In this document: positions 29,459 through 40,789 of the stretch, one piece after another
Layout: the number at the start of each line of letters is the position of its first letter
Position numbering within the stretch: the first letter of the stretch is position 1
Assembly: GCF_000321225.1 (NCBI RefSeq)
Contig: NW_004450396.1
Coordinates: 3,490,824 to 3,554,823 of the forward strand
Source of the DNA: Odobenus rosmarus divergens
Lineage: Eukaryota > Chordata > Mammalia > Carnivora > Odobenidae
Direction of reading: 5' to 3'
Length of the DNA: 64,000 nt
Notes under the pieces: generated by a model
Seen by the model: the letters and a program-made list of their open reading frames with translations, nothing else
Told to the model about the DNA's origin: nothing
The model's database searches: none
Position numbers and translations under genes: made by a program

Positions 29459-31984
29459 AAGTCTACTAAATGATTGTTCAAATAAATTTGCCTCTTCTAG
29501 AAGTTCGGGCTTCAACCATCCTTCAGGAAGCAAGTCTGATTCATGGGCTCAGGGCCTCTCTCTGATTTTTCCAGATGCTGTGTCAATTTATGAGGTTGTA
29601 TCTAGCCTAGCGAGAGTCATTTTTATACAGTGTGTATTTGACTGAATTCATTCATGCATTCTACTTCCCAGCCATTGTGCAGATGTAGATGCAGAATCAC
29701 ATTTTTGCAGGATAGTTTCTTTTCTAAACAAGAAATAGGGTCACCTAAAACACATTATAAAGCTGACCATAATTATAGCATCAGTGAACATCATCACTGT
29801 CTACTGAGTCTTCAGTAGGGAGCTAGGGGCTTACATGAATATCATTCAGGGTCCTGGCAGGAGAGAGACTAAACAGTCCCACTGGGTCCTTGGAAGAGAG
29901 GTCAACAAGGAAAGACTTACAAAGTGTGGGCAGGGTTTAAGGAAACCACAAAGGATGGGGTAGTACCCTGGGGCCACGAAGAGTAGGCCCCCAGGGCTGG
30001 AACCCAGAGTGTAGCTGTTAGAGACGGTGGCCAGACAGGAGCTGTGAGCTTCCATGTGACAAGTGGCCAACACATGACCACCTGGCAGGGAGGGAGCTGG
30101 GGGAGTAAATATCTGGATCTCCCTCACCTCCCATCCATGGCCTTCCACAGGTGCTTCCATGGAGGTCAGGTAGCAATAGAGCCTACTGATGCATGCATAT
30201 GGTCAACCTCCCAGGGCACCGTTCAGGTAGAAAAGAGGAACACATTGTTCTGGAGAGCCCCACATGAGTTTCCTAGTGCGATGCAGACCTTCCTCGCAGC
30301 CCGCTCAGGAAAATTCTGCTCTTCTCATTTGACAGGCTCTGAGTGGTTTGGTAGCTTCTGCTGAATTAACATGGCTAGTAGGCTTCAGAGCTGAGGTTCA
30401 AAACCCTGATGGCTTTGCCTCCATTAATGAAGGGGATGGAGGGGAGGAAGGGTACCTCCCTGGAGAACCAAGAAGTCACCCATATTTCCTGTTTCTGTTC
30501 ATCCCTGAAGTCTTCAGCAGCTTGCAGAAGAATCTCACATTGTATGCTTCTGAGATGCTGGGGCAAGACAGTGGTGGTTGTGGTGGGTGCAGGCTTGTTG
30601 GGAGAGAATCCACTTTCCATGCACAGCATGTGCTCTAATCCCAAGTGTTCCCCAGCATAGACACCAAGGAAGGGCATATGCATTCTTTGGGGTCTGTAAG
30701 ACACACGGAACAGACCAGGGATGGATTAACACTTGCTGCCTTCTTTTAGTACATGTCCCTCCCATCTTTGCAGTCACTCACTGTGGGACATGGCCTCAGT
30801 ACCCCCAGTCAATTTTTATTTACCAAATGCTCTTGGGGGCATGGCTCACAGGCTGGCTTCCCATTTGTTCAGCATAAATAATAATACTTGTGAAACTTAT
30901 GGCATTAATTATATCTCAAAACAATTTAGTTGGTGCCTGCTAATTATTTTAACACTCTTAGATAGAAGGTGTTATGGATCTCTTACTTCCCTCTTCCGAG
31001 ACAGGCACAGAAATGAAGGGACACAGAGTTGAAGGAGAGACATCTCGCAAGATGACTTTTCCCTCACAATAACGAACATTTAACTGCTAAACATGATATG
31101 AGTGTCTTAAAAAAAAGTCAATGTAATTGTCATAGAAGTTCAAAAACATGCCATTCGGCAATGTGCCTTCTGTCTACCCATGACCTGTGTGCCATAGCTT
31201 AAGGTCAGTGAGTAGAAAAGTGTTGAGAAAACTGATCTAACTCAGTGCTCTTTCTGGAAGGAAGAGGAACAATTTAAAACAGATTTAAATATCTTCAGAA
31301 GCAAGCCAGAGAAAGAACATGTGAAGAGCGGTGGGGTGGGTGGGAAGAAGACAGGCCCCCAGGAGTGCAGGAGCCCAGGGAGACAGGGAAAGCACCTGCT
31401 CATCCTCAGGTGAAGTTTCTTCAGTCTGCAGTTGATTCACTGCTGGCTTAAGAGTGTGGGCCCAAAACTTCTCAGTCTTTCCAGTTAAAAAACCAGGATC
31501 TGATGTTTAATTTCTCATTATTGGCCATTAAAAGATAATGGACTCAATAAAAACACATTTAAAACAAAAATAAAAATCACAGAAAATTTAAAACTTTAAA
31601 AAAAATCCACTAAATAAAATAAATCTAATATGGTCTGTCCCTATGTGTCCAGGTCAAGGAATCTAAGAAGGAAACCCATTATTCCAAAAATAAAGAGACT
31701 TATTGAATAAACTATTTCTAGTCTTAAAATGTAAAACATACCTTCCACGATTAAGGTTGGTTGGAGGTATAGGGGTAATATATCAAGAATGCCACTGTTC
31801 TAAGCTAACTTTACTCAGATCCAAACTTCGTTCTTTCCCTTTTTTATTTATGAAGAGCACAGATGCCAAGTACACATTTGCTTTTAATATATTTTTAACA
31901 TTCAGACCAAAAAGCAAAAGGCCTTTGTCTCCCATTTGCTTGAGTTAGTTAGACAAAAATAGGTCTCTTTTTCATCACCACGTG
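29459..31984. other. Mostly unique sequence with overlapping open frames
   Basis: GC-richer around 29850-30880, where frames of 80-109 codons overlap on both strands (30044-30364, 30348-30638, 30375-30704 and others). No translation suggests a family, and the overlap on both strands speaks against coding. From about 31480 it becomes AT-rich and quiet. Confidence 0.45.
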
Positions 31985-32110
31985 CACAAACCATTTTATT
32001 AATAATTTACCACAATGTTCCACAGCAGAGATAAAGCAGACACCTACATGATCATTATGTGTTCAGGGGCTCTGCAGCACTTTTAATTTTCCTGCACCTG
32101 CTGGTCTCTC
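31985..32110. promoter_or_regulatory. Candidate conserved noncoding element (weak)
   Basis: 'ccattttattaataatttac', 'atgatcattatgtgttcagg' and 'ttttcctgcacctgctgg' (E-box CACCTG) in repeat-free DNA. Texture-based guess only. Confidence 0.2.
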
Positions 32111-32734
32111 ACTTCTTTCTAAGGTTTGTGTTTTCTATTCTGCTGCCTGCATCACCTTTAGCTTCATGTTGCAAGCCGCCTGGGTGGTTTGCTGCTGAAT
32201 AAAGAAAGCAGGTGGCTATAGCTTGCTGTGACCCCATTTCCCACCTCCCACCCTCCTTTCCCAGGCCCTTGCCCTGTGACGTGGAGTACAGAGGTCCTGG
32301 GGGCCGTGATGCATTAGGGACCTCAGTGCTCTTCTTGGCCCAGCCATTAACTAGGCTGAAAAAAGGGGCATTCTGGGTGGAATCTCCTTGTGTGTTAAAT
32401 GTGGGCATCTGACCCAATTTTAGGTTCCCCTTTCCAGTTCAGAGAGAAAAGCGGGTCCCCCCCCAAAACACACACACACAAATGCTTACATGTGATGTGC
32501 TCAAAGCCAGTGGCTCTCTACTCAAAGAGTAGACAGACGGTGGGAAGCCCGGGACTTGTCAGTGTGACTCCCTACCTTTCTGCTGTATCTGACTGGAAAT
32601 GCCAATTTCTCTTGTTCTCTGCAGAAAGGACCCGGCCCTGGTTTCGTGCTTCCTCTGTGAGCAAAGCCTCTCCTTTGAACAGTGTTCAGTTCTCCTGAGG
32701 GATTGGCATTTTTAAGAAATACCATGAATTAATT
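32111..32734. other. Unique sequence with a short (CA)n
   Basis: A C-run followed by (CA)n lies at about 32458-32481. Short frames on both strands; no gene recognised. Confidence 0.45.
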
Positions 32735-32895
32735 ACTCACATGTATTATCTCGTGGAAAGCAATGTGATGTGCTAGGAATCATTGGTTTCATTTTGAAAA
32801 TGTGGACACAGAGGCTGAGATAGATGAAGCGCACAGAGTTGGTAAGGGCTGGAGCTGAGATCTGAACCCTTCGAAGAGTAATATCTGCCACTGTA
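32735..32895 (+). mobile_element. MIR SINE
   Basis: 'cacatgtattatctcgtgga', 'attttgaaaatgtggacaca', 'gaggctgagatagatgaagc' and 'ggctggagctgagatctgaa' are the plus-strand MIR. Confidence 0.7.
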
Positions 32896-33624
32896 AGGTA
32901 ATAGAAAAGGGATTTTGAAAGCTCTCTTACACATTTCTCTCCCTCTTCTTCTCTGTTAGAGTCTGTACACATGCAAAAGATTCTCTATTAGTGGATCTTT
33001 GAATGCACAGTTGACTGAAGCAAAATTAGGTCCTCGGTGAGGCCCATGAATCTTACGGCCACGTGGGCCTGGAAGATGGGAAGGAGCAAGAGGGATGGGG
33101 TGGGGTGTGTGGCAGCTAGGGATTCCAGATGGTTGTGGAGTCTGCATTAGAGAGGAGGAATGACAAAGATCCACAAGGAGAGCACTAGAAATAAAGGAAA
33201 TGCTTATTGCCACCAGAGTGTTACTTTTCCCCTGGGCATTAATCAGAAGCAATTAGTTATCAAGCCGAACAGTTTAAAGAATATGTTTGCTTTTTTGTAT
33301 GATCACTCTTAAGTTCTCATTTAAAGCACTTGTTCTTTCATATTGGGGGAAGAAAAGGAAAGGGAACTGAGGTCATAATGGTGAAGTTTTGAACTAACAG
33401 CCCTTCATAGAGAGAGAAGGTAATTTGATCCAGGGTATTTTCCCAGAATCATTTACCTGTTGCTGCCTACTTCCTCTGAGGCTACGCATGCACCATCAGT
33501 TGGATTAGCCAAAGAAGCAATCCAATTTGGTCAGTAGGAAAGCTGAAATCAGAAGGTCGGGCTCCTTTGCAACAGAGATTTTGTCAAAGTTGGTCTTTTT
33601 CACAATAGCTGCCATCAGTAGAGT
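32896..33624. other. Unique sequence, no feature recognised
   Basis: A 98-codon frame (32956-33252 minus) has no recognised domain. Quiet sequence otherwise. Confidence 0.45.
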
Positions 33625-33815
33625 GTGACAGTTAAGAGTGAGTCAGGCTCACAGCCTGATTTCCTATTTCCCAGCTGTCCTTGTTAAACCTCTGCCTCAG
33701 TTGTCATGTGTAAAATGGGGAGAAGGGCACCACCTATATCTTAGTGTGTGGTTATGTGGTTTAACTGGAGTAACGTGTTTACATCACTCAGGGCAACATC
33801 TGGCGAATGGTAAAT
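33625..33815 (-). mobile_element. MIR SINE
   Basis: 'gtgacagttaagagtgagtc', 'aacctctgcctcagttgtca', 'tgtgtaaaatggggagaagg' and 'aacatctggcgaatggtaaa' follow the reverse-strand MIR. Confidence 0.7.
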
Positions 33816-34919
33816 GCCATGTTGTATGCACACACATGCACACGTTTATATACATTATATTTATATACACACAAGTGTGCATGTATAAATTGATTCTGTA
33901 GTCAAACAGCAATTTGGAACCATCTGGGGAATGTTTCACAAGGACATTGAATTTCTTTAAAATGCATGTGAAAACTGCTGCAGAGCAAAGCATCTGGGGA
34001 CACTGATTTATACATCTGTGGTTCAATAGAATTTGATTGCTTCTTCTTGCCTTGTACTGACAGGTTGTGATACAGTGGAGGCACCTCAAGATAAGGCTCC
34101 TCACAGCCTGAGGCCTTCGTGCAGCTAGCTGGAAGGCCTTCCTGGGGCCTGCGCCTCAGAAGAGGGACGTAGGGAAGTACACAGAGGTTAGTCTACCCTC
34201 CTCATCCATTCATCCCTTCCACAAGGTCCAAGCCCTGATGGCGTCACTGTGTGGTCCTGAGTTGGACAGGATGGAATTCCTTAACTGGGGTTAATTGGAT
34301 ATGGGGTGTTGCTCTGACCTAGAAAGCACATAGTTCATGATTCTGATATGTGTTACCAAAGGACTCCCAGGAACAGACTGTGAATCAGTTACGACAAAGA
34401 CGAGGGCTCATAAATGCGATAATTTATGTGTTTATGATTTGGTGATAAAAGGAGGAAGAAGGAATCTAGATCATTAGCCAAGAATGCACCCTGAGGTCTC
34501 AACGTCCTGGCTGTCGCTGAAGGTGAGTGATTTCTTCCTGTGTACTTATGAGTCCATCAACCTTCCCTGGGTTTGTGAGACACCTCCCACCTCCGCTACA
34601 GAGCAGACCTCGCCATTCACCCTCTTTTTACCTCGGTTAACCAATCCATAGCTAATGGATGTTAATATTTGCTTACTGTTGAGTGGTATTGTAAGATTTT
34701 GGACATGTAAAATGATACACTTGAAAAGCATGCATAAAATATCATCATGTTTGAGTACTTGAACAAGATTCAAGTGGAAGGGGTGGGGATGGTTTGGACA
34801 AATAGCACAGTTTAAACGCACTTCTTACCTGAGCCAGCCATTCAATTAAAAAGGACTTGGTTTGAAAAGAACACAAATAAAAATTGTTTGAGGGTGAAGT
34901 GATCCAGAGGCATACAGGG
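33816..34919. other. Unique sequence with an imperfect CA/TG palindrome
   Basis: 'tgcacac' (near 33837) and 'gtgtgca' (near 33874) bracket an AT-rich TATATA region, forming an imperfect hairpin. No gene recognised in the remainder. Confidence 0.45.
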
Positions 34920-35155
34920 AAATGGTTGAATGCCCTGGGTTTGAGCTCAGACAGTTCTGAGTTCATCTCGGTTCTGCTTTCTGGATAACTGTATGTCCCT
35001 GATAAAATCAGCTAACCTTCTGAGCTTCAACTTCCTCATCTGAAAAACAAGATGTTAATACCTACCTAACAGAATTGAAAGGCTAATTAAATGTGCGCAA
35101 AGAACTTAGCATAATGCCTAGCACATAGTTTCAATCAATACATGTTGGATGGATA
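34920..35155 (-). mobile_element. MIR SINE, long copy
   Basis: 'tgccctgggtttgagctcag', 'aaccttctgagcttcaactt', 'cctcatctgaaaaacaagat' and 'taatgcctagcacatagttt' give the reverse-strand MIR almost end to end. Confidence 0.82.
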
Positions 35156-35344
35156 GCTCTCAGAATGAATGACTACACCATGTTAATTGCACCATTTAAG
35201 GATGACAGATGGAAACTAATCTAAATAACCCAAACTTGAGGGCAAAATTTTTGACTGACCTTCTCATCTCTTCAGAAAAAAAGGCACATTTGCTTTGCTT
35301 GTTCTTCCCAATATTTTAGAGATTATATTGTTGTTACCCTTTCT

Positions 35345-35752
35345 TTTTTTTTTTTAAGATTTTATTTATTTATTTGAGAGAGAGCGAGAGGGCGCCTGGG
35401 TGGCTCAGTTGCTAAGCGTCTGCCTTCCGCTCAGGTCATGATCCTGGGGTCCTGGGATCGAGCCCTGCATCAGGCTCCCTGCTCAGCCAGGAGCCTGCTT
35501 CTCCCTCTCCCACTCCTCTGCTTGTGTTCCCTCTCTAGCTGTCTCTCTCTCTCTCTGTCAAATAAATAAATAAAATCTTTAAAAAAAAAAAAGAGAGAGA
35601 GAGCAAGAGCATGAACAGGGAGAGGGGCAGAGGGAGAAGCAGACTCCCCGCTGAGCAGGGAGCCCAATGTGGGGCTCGATCCCAGGACCCTGGGATCATG
35701 ACCTGAGCCAAAGGTAGATGCTTAACAGACTGAGCCACCCATGTGCCCCATG
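35345..35752 (-). mobile_element. Can-SINE interrupted by a younger SINE
   Basis: The left piece (T-run, 'aagattttatttatttattt', 'gagagagagcgagag') and the right piece from about 35593 ('gagcaagagcatgaacaggg', 'gggctcgatcccaggaccct', 'gactgagccacccatgtgcc') form one reverse-strand SINE. Its TSD ccctttcttttttt is at 35337-35350 and 35753-35766. Confidence 0.95.
35391..35592 (+). mobile_element. Can-SINE nested in the GA-rich part of an older SINE
   Basis: Complete young-type copy: 'ggcgcctgggtggctcagtt', 'tcccactcctctgcttgtgt', 'gtcaaataaataaataaaat' and A12. The duplicated target is GA-rich: 'gagagagagcgagag' (35376-35390) and 'gagagagagagcaagag' (from 35593). Opposite strand to its host. 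Confidence 0.95.
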
Positions 35753-35766
35753 CCCTTTCTTTTTTT

Positions 35767-36660
35767 AACTAGAATCCGGGAGTTCATGACCCCATACACT
35801 GCAGGAGAACCTTGTTTTATGAACAAGTTGTTTTTCAAAAGTATGTTTGCCTGTAGGTTGTTTGAAATCTAAAATATACTTCTCAGTAGCAACAATGTTG
35901 TAGAAGATGAGGACATCCCCATGGCTAGGCCAGGCCATGACCACTCATTTAAGACAATGTAGTTGATTGACATAGAGCTAATGAGTTGTTTCACTCCATG
36001 CCTCCTATAGATAACAGTCTCAAAGTTCTGAAGTACGCTATGTCTCTTATCTGCTCAGAGATTTGAGGCTCACCTTCACGTTCAGGATGATCCAGACTCT
36101 TCCTGGCATAAGAATCTGGACTTCGCCTCACCTCTTCCCACTCTCTGCACCAAGACCACCAGGCTCCTTCCTTCAGACATCCTTAGGCCTGGATTTCTCA
36201 TCCTTAGCAAAAAACAAAACAAAACAAAACAAAAAACCACCCAAACAACAACAACAAAAACAAAACAAAACAAAACCTTACAGAAGTGTTAAGAGGAAAG
36301 GATTCAATCTTCAAGAAGAGAAATCACCTTTTCTGTTGTTCTTAGATCAGGGTCTGCTCTCCACAGTAATAGTTGCATGGATATCACAATGATATCTTAG
36401 TTAATCTTTCCTAGAGTCAGCACCAAAGGACCTGAAAATGATGTAGGGAAGTCAGCTTTCACATAGCCTAAGACCTCTCTCATTAAAAAAAATGTGTATC
36501 TCATGGGGAGGCAGAGCATCCATTCTTTCTTCTACATTTATTTTTTTTTTCATACATCTGTTCTGCCTCTGACACCAAATTGTAGTCTTGAAAAACAGGA
36601 ATTTTTGTATTTCCCAGTGTAGCTAGTATGGCACTTGGCCAATGGGGTGGGGAGGTGTTC
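35767..36660. other. Unique sequence with a (CAAAA)n repeat
   Basis: A/C-rich simple repeat at 36209-36277 (CAAAA and CAA units). It explains the Lys/Gln-rich and Phe/Val-rich frames on either strand. No gene recognised. Confidence 0.6.
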
Positions 36661-36664
36661 AAGG

Positions 36665-37035
36665 TGTATTTTTTTAAATTTAAATTCCAGTTAGTTACCA
36701 TACAGTGTACAGTTTCAGGTACAATTTAGTGACACCAGATACCCATCACAAAAACTGCACTCCTTAATCCCCATCACCTATTTAATCCATCCTCCTACCT
36801 ACCTCCCTTCTGTTAATCATCAGTTTGTTCTCTATAGTGAAGAGTCTGTTTCTGGGTTTGCCTCTCTCTTTTTCCCCCCTCTGATTATTTGTTTTGTTTC
36901 TTCAATTCCACATATGAGTGAAATCATATGTTATTTGTCTTTCTCTGACTTATTTCACTTAGCATAATACTCTCTAGCTCTATCCAGGTCATTGCAAATG
37001 ACAAGATTTCATTTTTCATGGCTGAGTAATATTCC

Positions 37036-37081
<46 letters not shown>

Positions 37082-37196
37082 CTGCATCTTCATCCATTCA
37101 TCAATCAATGGACATTTGGGCTCTTTTCATAATTTGGTATTGTAGATAATGCTGCTATAAACATCAGGGTGCATGTATCCCTTCAAATTAGATCAA
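36665..37196 (-). mobile_element. Carnivore L1 3' end with an internal (GT)20
   Basis: Reverse-strand L1: T-run, 'ttaaattccagttagttacc', 'ccttaatccccatcaccta', 'ttccacatatgagtgaaatc', 'catggctgagtaatattcca' (end of ORF2), then (GT)n at 37039-37078, 'catccattcatcaatcaatg' and 'gctgctataaacatcagggt'. The direct repeat aaggtgtattttt is at 36661-36673 and 37197-37209. Confidence 0.93.
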
Positions 37197-37204
37197 AAGG
37201 TGTA

Positions 37205-37520
37205 TTTTTAGACTTAAATTCAATTAGGCAACATATAGAATATCATTAGTTTCAGATGTAGAATTCAGTAATTCATCAGTTGCATATAACACCCAGTGCT
37301 CATCACATTACATGCCCTCCTTAATGTCTGTCACCCAGTTACCACATCCCCCCACCCATCTCCCCTCCAGCAACCCTCAGTTTCTTTCCCATAGTAAAGA
37401 GTCTCTTGTGGTTTGTCTCCCTCTCTGATTTCTTCCCATTCTGTTTTTTCCTCCCTTCCCCTATGATCCTCTGCCCTATTTCTTATATTCTTCATATGAG
37501 TGAAACCATATGATAATTGA
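37205..37520 (-). mobile_element. Second carnivore L1 3' end in tandem
   Basis: 'ttaaattcaattaggcaaca', 'atcattagtttcagatgtag', 'cccagtgctcatcacattac', 'gcaaccctcagtttctttcc' and 'ttcatatgagtgaaaccata', same strand as its neighbour but another 3'-UTR variant. The next 'tgtattttt' is at 37521-37529, so all three junctions share that motif. Confidence 0.92.
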
Positions 37521-37530
37521 TGTATTTTTT

Positions 37531-38721
37531 ATGATGGTGATTCAGATCTTTATATGTACTTTCAATTTATTTTGTCCTAAGTAAATACAAGGGTCCATGA
37601 AAGAAGAAAAATAATAACGTAATGCATATTTTTCCAATCTAATAACAATTCAAAAGAGATCCAAGTATTCAATCCAGAGAAAATCAAAGCAGCTGATTTG
37701 TTAGACTGATGTGTAATGTGTTTTTTCTCTTTATTAAAAAAAAAAATGAATTGTTATAATAGTGCTTGTCCAATTTCATAGTGATTTTAGGAAATCTAAG
37801 GCTACTTTTAACATGGAGCACCTACTAAATTTCTCTTGTAATTTTTATAAAACCAGAGGGTTACTTTGCACCAGGGAAAATGTATTTCCTCCCTTTGTCC
37901 ATCTCTACCTCCCACCTCCTCACTCCACTGCATTATTAGTTAAAGAAAAGTCAGATGTTTATCTGGGATTTTGAGCTCATCTTTCTCAGTTATGCATAGA
38001 GGTCAATACAGATAAATCTTGGGACAATACAACTTCCAAGTGTTGTAAAACAAAACAGAAGCACAAATAGCTATTTCTAAACACTTCTTCAACATGTCCT
38101 AATTTTTTTTTTTTTTTACTGGATGGAAAATCCCCCAATGAAATGGCAAAAGTTCTTAGCAACTGAGGCCTCACATTCCATTGCAAAATGAAAAAGATGG
38201 AGTGTTTTTTTTGTGAAACAAAACAAAACAAAACACCAACGGCAATAGCAACAACCCATATTAGTCACCTCTGCCTCTCCTCTCCAACCAGATGGACAAA
38301 ACGTTCTATGGTCTATAAATTAGAGCATGGTCACAGGCATGAACCAGTGATGTGATGTGAGTCAGTTGGTGAGGTGGTTGTCCAGTTGTCTGCACCAACC
38401 CAGGAAACTCATGTGGAAATAAAGTTAGTATTTTTCTGTAGGGCTGCCATGTTTAATATTGGGAAAGTCCAGAAAAAGGAAACCGAGAAGTAGTTAGACA
38501 AGTTTATGGCCACCATGTCTGGGGAAGATGGAATATGAGTGATGCTGGCAGGTGGGGGTGCAGAAGGCATGGGACTGGGTTGCCCACTCCCGCTCTTCTT
38601 CTCTTCTGACTATAAAATACAAGTGAAAGTGTACAAAGTGTGTGAACAAAAGCTATGAAGAATGGATATTTGAGGTTTAATATCCCCAAAGGGAAAGAAA
38701 AGAGACCTAGAAGACAATCTC
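37531..38721. other. AT-rich unique sequence
   Basis: Contains a T-run (about 38103-38118) and an AAAAC run (38217-38233). Short frames without domains. No repeat family recognised. Confidence 0.5.
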
Positions 38722-38739
38722 TGTAGGAAGGAATGACTA

Positions 38740-38775
38740 ATCGCTTCTCGGCCTTTTGGCTAAGATCAAGTGTAG
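38740..38775 (+). pseudogene. U2 snRNA 5' fragment, retroposed, 18-bp TSD
   Basis: Nucleotides 1-36 of U2 snRNA are present without mismatch ('atcgcttctcggcctttt', 'ggctaagatcaagtgtag'). The last five (tgtag) are also the first five of the target repeat tgtaggaaggaatgacta, found at 38722-38739 and 38771-38788. So 31 nt were added, with no A-tail and a microhomology at the 3' junction. The fragment is too short to be functional. Confidence 0.95.
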
Positions 38776-38788
38776 GAAGGAATGACTA

Positions 38789-39159
38789 TTTTTAAAAAAC
38801 TTAAAGCAGAATTAAGAAAGAGGAGAATTTGACAATTGTTATAGGTAGCAGTTGTGTGTGTGTTTGAAGAATCTGCCAAATGAAAGTTTGAGGAATTTTC
38901 CTATTATACTTAATATATTAAGAATATTTCCTTATATAGTTTCATACAAGAAAGAATTTCTAAGAGGAAAAAGGTTTTAGATATTGTTTTAGATACTGAT
39001 GGGCTTAAGGAAGGTTGATGTGTGATGAATAGTTTGTGAGATACTGCTTACTAAGTATGAATACAGACAGTTCCCAACTCACAAAATGGTGATGTTCTAA
39101 AAAGCACTTCCTAAACAGACTGTTTAGAACTTGGAATCTACTTTTATATTTACTTACAT
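38789..39159. other. AT-rich unique sequence
   Basis: Nothing recognised between the U2 fragment and the L2 fragment. Confidence 0.45.
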
Positions 39160-39290
39160 TCATTTTTCCATTCAAAAAGGTTATTTAAGGCCTGATATGT
39201 GTAAAGCACAATTCTGAGCTTTTCAGATTCCAAGATGAATCAAATCCAGGGCAGGAGATCAGTGAACTCAAAGTCTAGGAACAGAGGTAA
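39160..39290 (-). mobile_element. Probable LINE-2 fragment
   Basis: 'catttttccattcaaaaagg', 'ggcctgatatgtgtaaagca', 'caattctgagcttttcagat' and 'gaactcaaagtctagg' resemble the reverse-strand L2 3' UTR. Confidence 0.5.
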
Positions 39291-39439
39291 GACTGGTATA
39301 AAAAGAATTCTAATATTTGGTAAAAATTACATAGTGTCAAAAAAAAAAAAGGTACACAAAGAGATAAAAGACTAAAGAAGTACAGTGAGTCAGGGCTCAC
39401 AAAGCATGGGATTAACATTACCTGACAGGGTGAACACTG

Positions 39440-39670
39440 GGGGTTTGAGCATGGACTTGGGAGACAGTCCAGCTGGATTTGGATCTGAGGCCCACGTCCT
39501 CCTAATCATGCAACTAAACTACTCCAGGCATCAGTTTCTTCATCTACAAAATGGAAGTCAGAGAAATGTTGGCTCTTCATAGAGTTGTTATAAGGACTAG
39601 GCAAGATATATGTGAAATTCTTAGCCCAGGTCATGAAATATAAAAGCTAATCAGTAATGTTACTGATTAT
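39440..39670 (-). mobile_element. MIR SINE
   Basis: 'ttggatctgaggcccacg', 'catcagtttcttcatctaca', 'aaatggaagtcagagaaatg' and 'agagttgttataaggactag' are the reverse-strand MIR. Confidence 0.75.
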
Positions 39671-40789
39671 TATTAGTCCCAAAGTATTCTTGCAAGTTGA
39701 CACTATATAGATGAAGAATGTTAATAATGGCACAATGGAAGCCCTATTACTTGTTTAAGGTGAGAATGGCAGTTTTGGGTATTAGGACATCTGCCAAGCT
39801 GTAATTGTAACAGGAAAATTAGGGACTCCTCTTCATATTCCAATCCCTACTTCCCCAGCCAGGGCCAACAGAGTCACTTTCAGCTCAAACTCATCATTCT
39901 TGGTGAATCTCCTGAGCAACCTGAGGCTTTGGAGCAAGAGAATGATCTGGGAGGAAGGTTCTAGAACCTCCTACTGGTGTCCCCAGAAGGTGTTATTGGT
40001 GCCATTACTTTCCAAGGGCCCATCTGCTTCCCTTTCTGCAGCTACCAGCTATTTCTTCTAACTAGAGAATAATTTCTATTATGGTCTTCTGGGGAACAGA
40101 GGAAATTCCCCTTTTCTGTGTTTGAACTGAGGCCTTGTGAAGCTCTTAGAGTTATTTTAACTATGACCAACAAAAGGAAATTGAGTAAGATAGAAAGATG
40201 TTAGGTCCTTTTTCTGATCAACCTCATCTCTCCACACTGTCCTATCTTTCCCCTTCAGGCCTAAAGAAAGATAAAGGAAGCTGAGGCAGACCTTTTAGTA
40301 CTTGAAATCCTGAGGTATGAGAGGGGTATCTGTGTTTCAGAGATTCAATTTGCCATGATGTTCCTGGACATTTGATCACAGAAACTGGATAGGGGATTTG
40401 GACTGTAGAGCAGTACCAGGCATGGGACAGCGGGAGACAATGCTAGAGGATGGGCCCAGGCTGGGGATGATGCAAATAAAAATAGCGAACCAGAGAGATG
40501 GGGAGTTCAGGCTAGGTGGGAACAGGAAAACAGGCCACTGTGTCCAGATGCTGCTTTATTATATGTAAAGTATTTAGCCCCAGGCTGGCCGCAGGTATAA
40601 TGCCCTGAGTAAATGTTTAGTGAATGTTAAAGAATGAAGTAGTTATGGCTTCTTTCCCTAATGGACACAATCTACAAGAGGAGGCAGATAAGTGAATAGA
40701 TAGTTAAAAGGTGCTGCTTTAAATGATACTGATGGTTATACAGAAACTCTGAGGACAGAAATTTAACTGGGGCCATCTTTGCAGGTGGA
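39671..40789. other. Unique sequence, small L2-like pieces
   Basis: Around 40605-40720 ('gagtaaatgtttagtgaatg', 'ccctaatggacacaatctac', 'aagtgaatagatagtt') L2-like phrases occur, but too broken to call firmly. Otherwise unique. Confidence 0.4.

Noticed and set aside
29850..30880. Dense overlapping open frames as a gene cluster
   Set aside because: The frames overlap on both strands, none has a domain, and lengths fit GC-richer non-coding DNA.
33835..33885. CA/TG-TATATA palindrome as an miRNA hairpin
   Set aside because: It is an alternating low-complexity sequence with an unstable AT stem; no miRNA-like arm is visible.
36661..37530. Tandem L1 ends as one L1 with internal duplication
   Set aside because: The two 3' UTRs differ in sequence type and each starts with its own T-run, so two elements are more likely.
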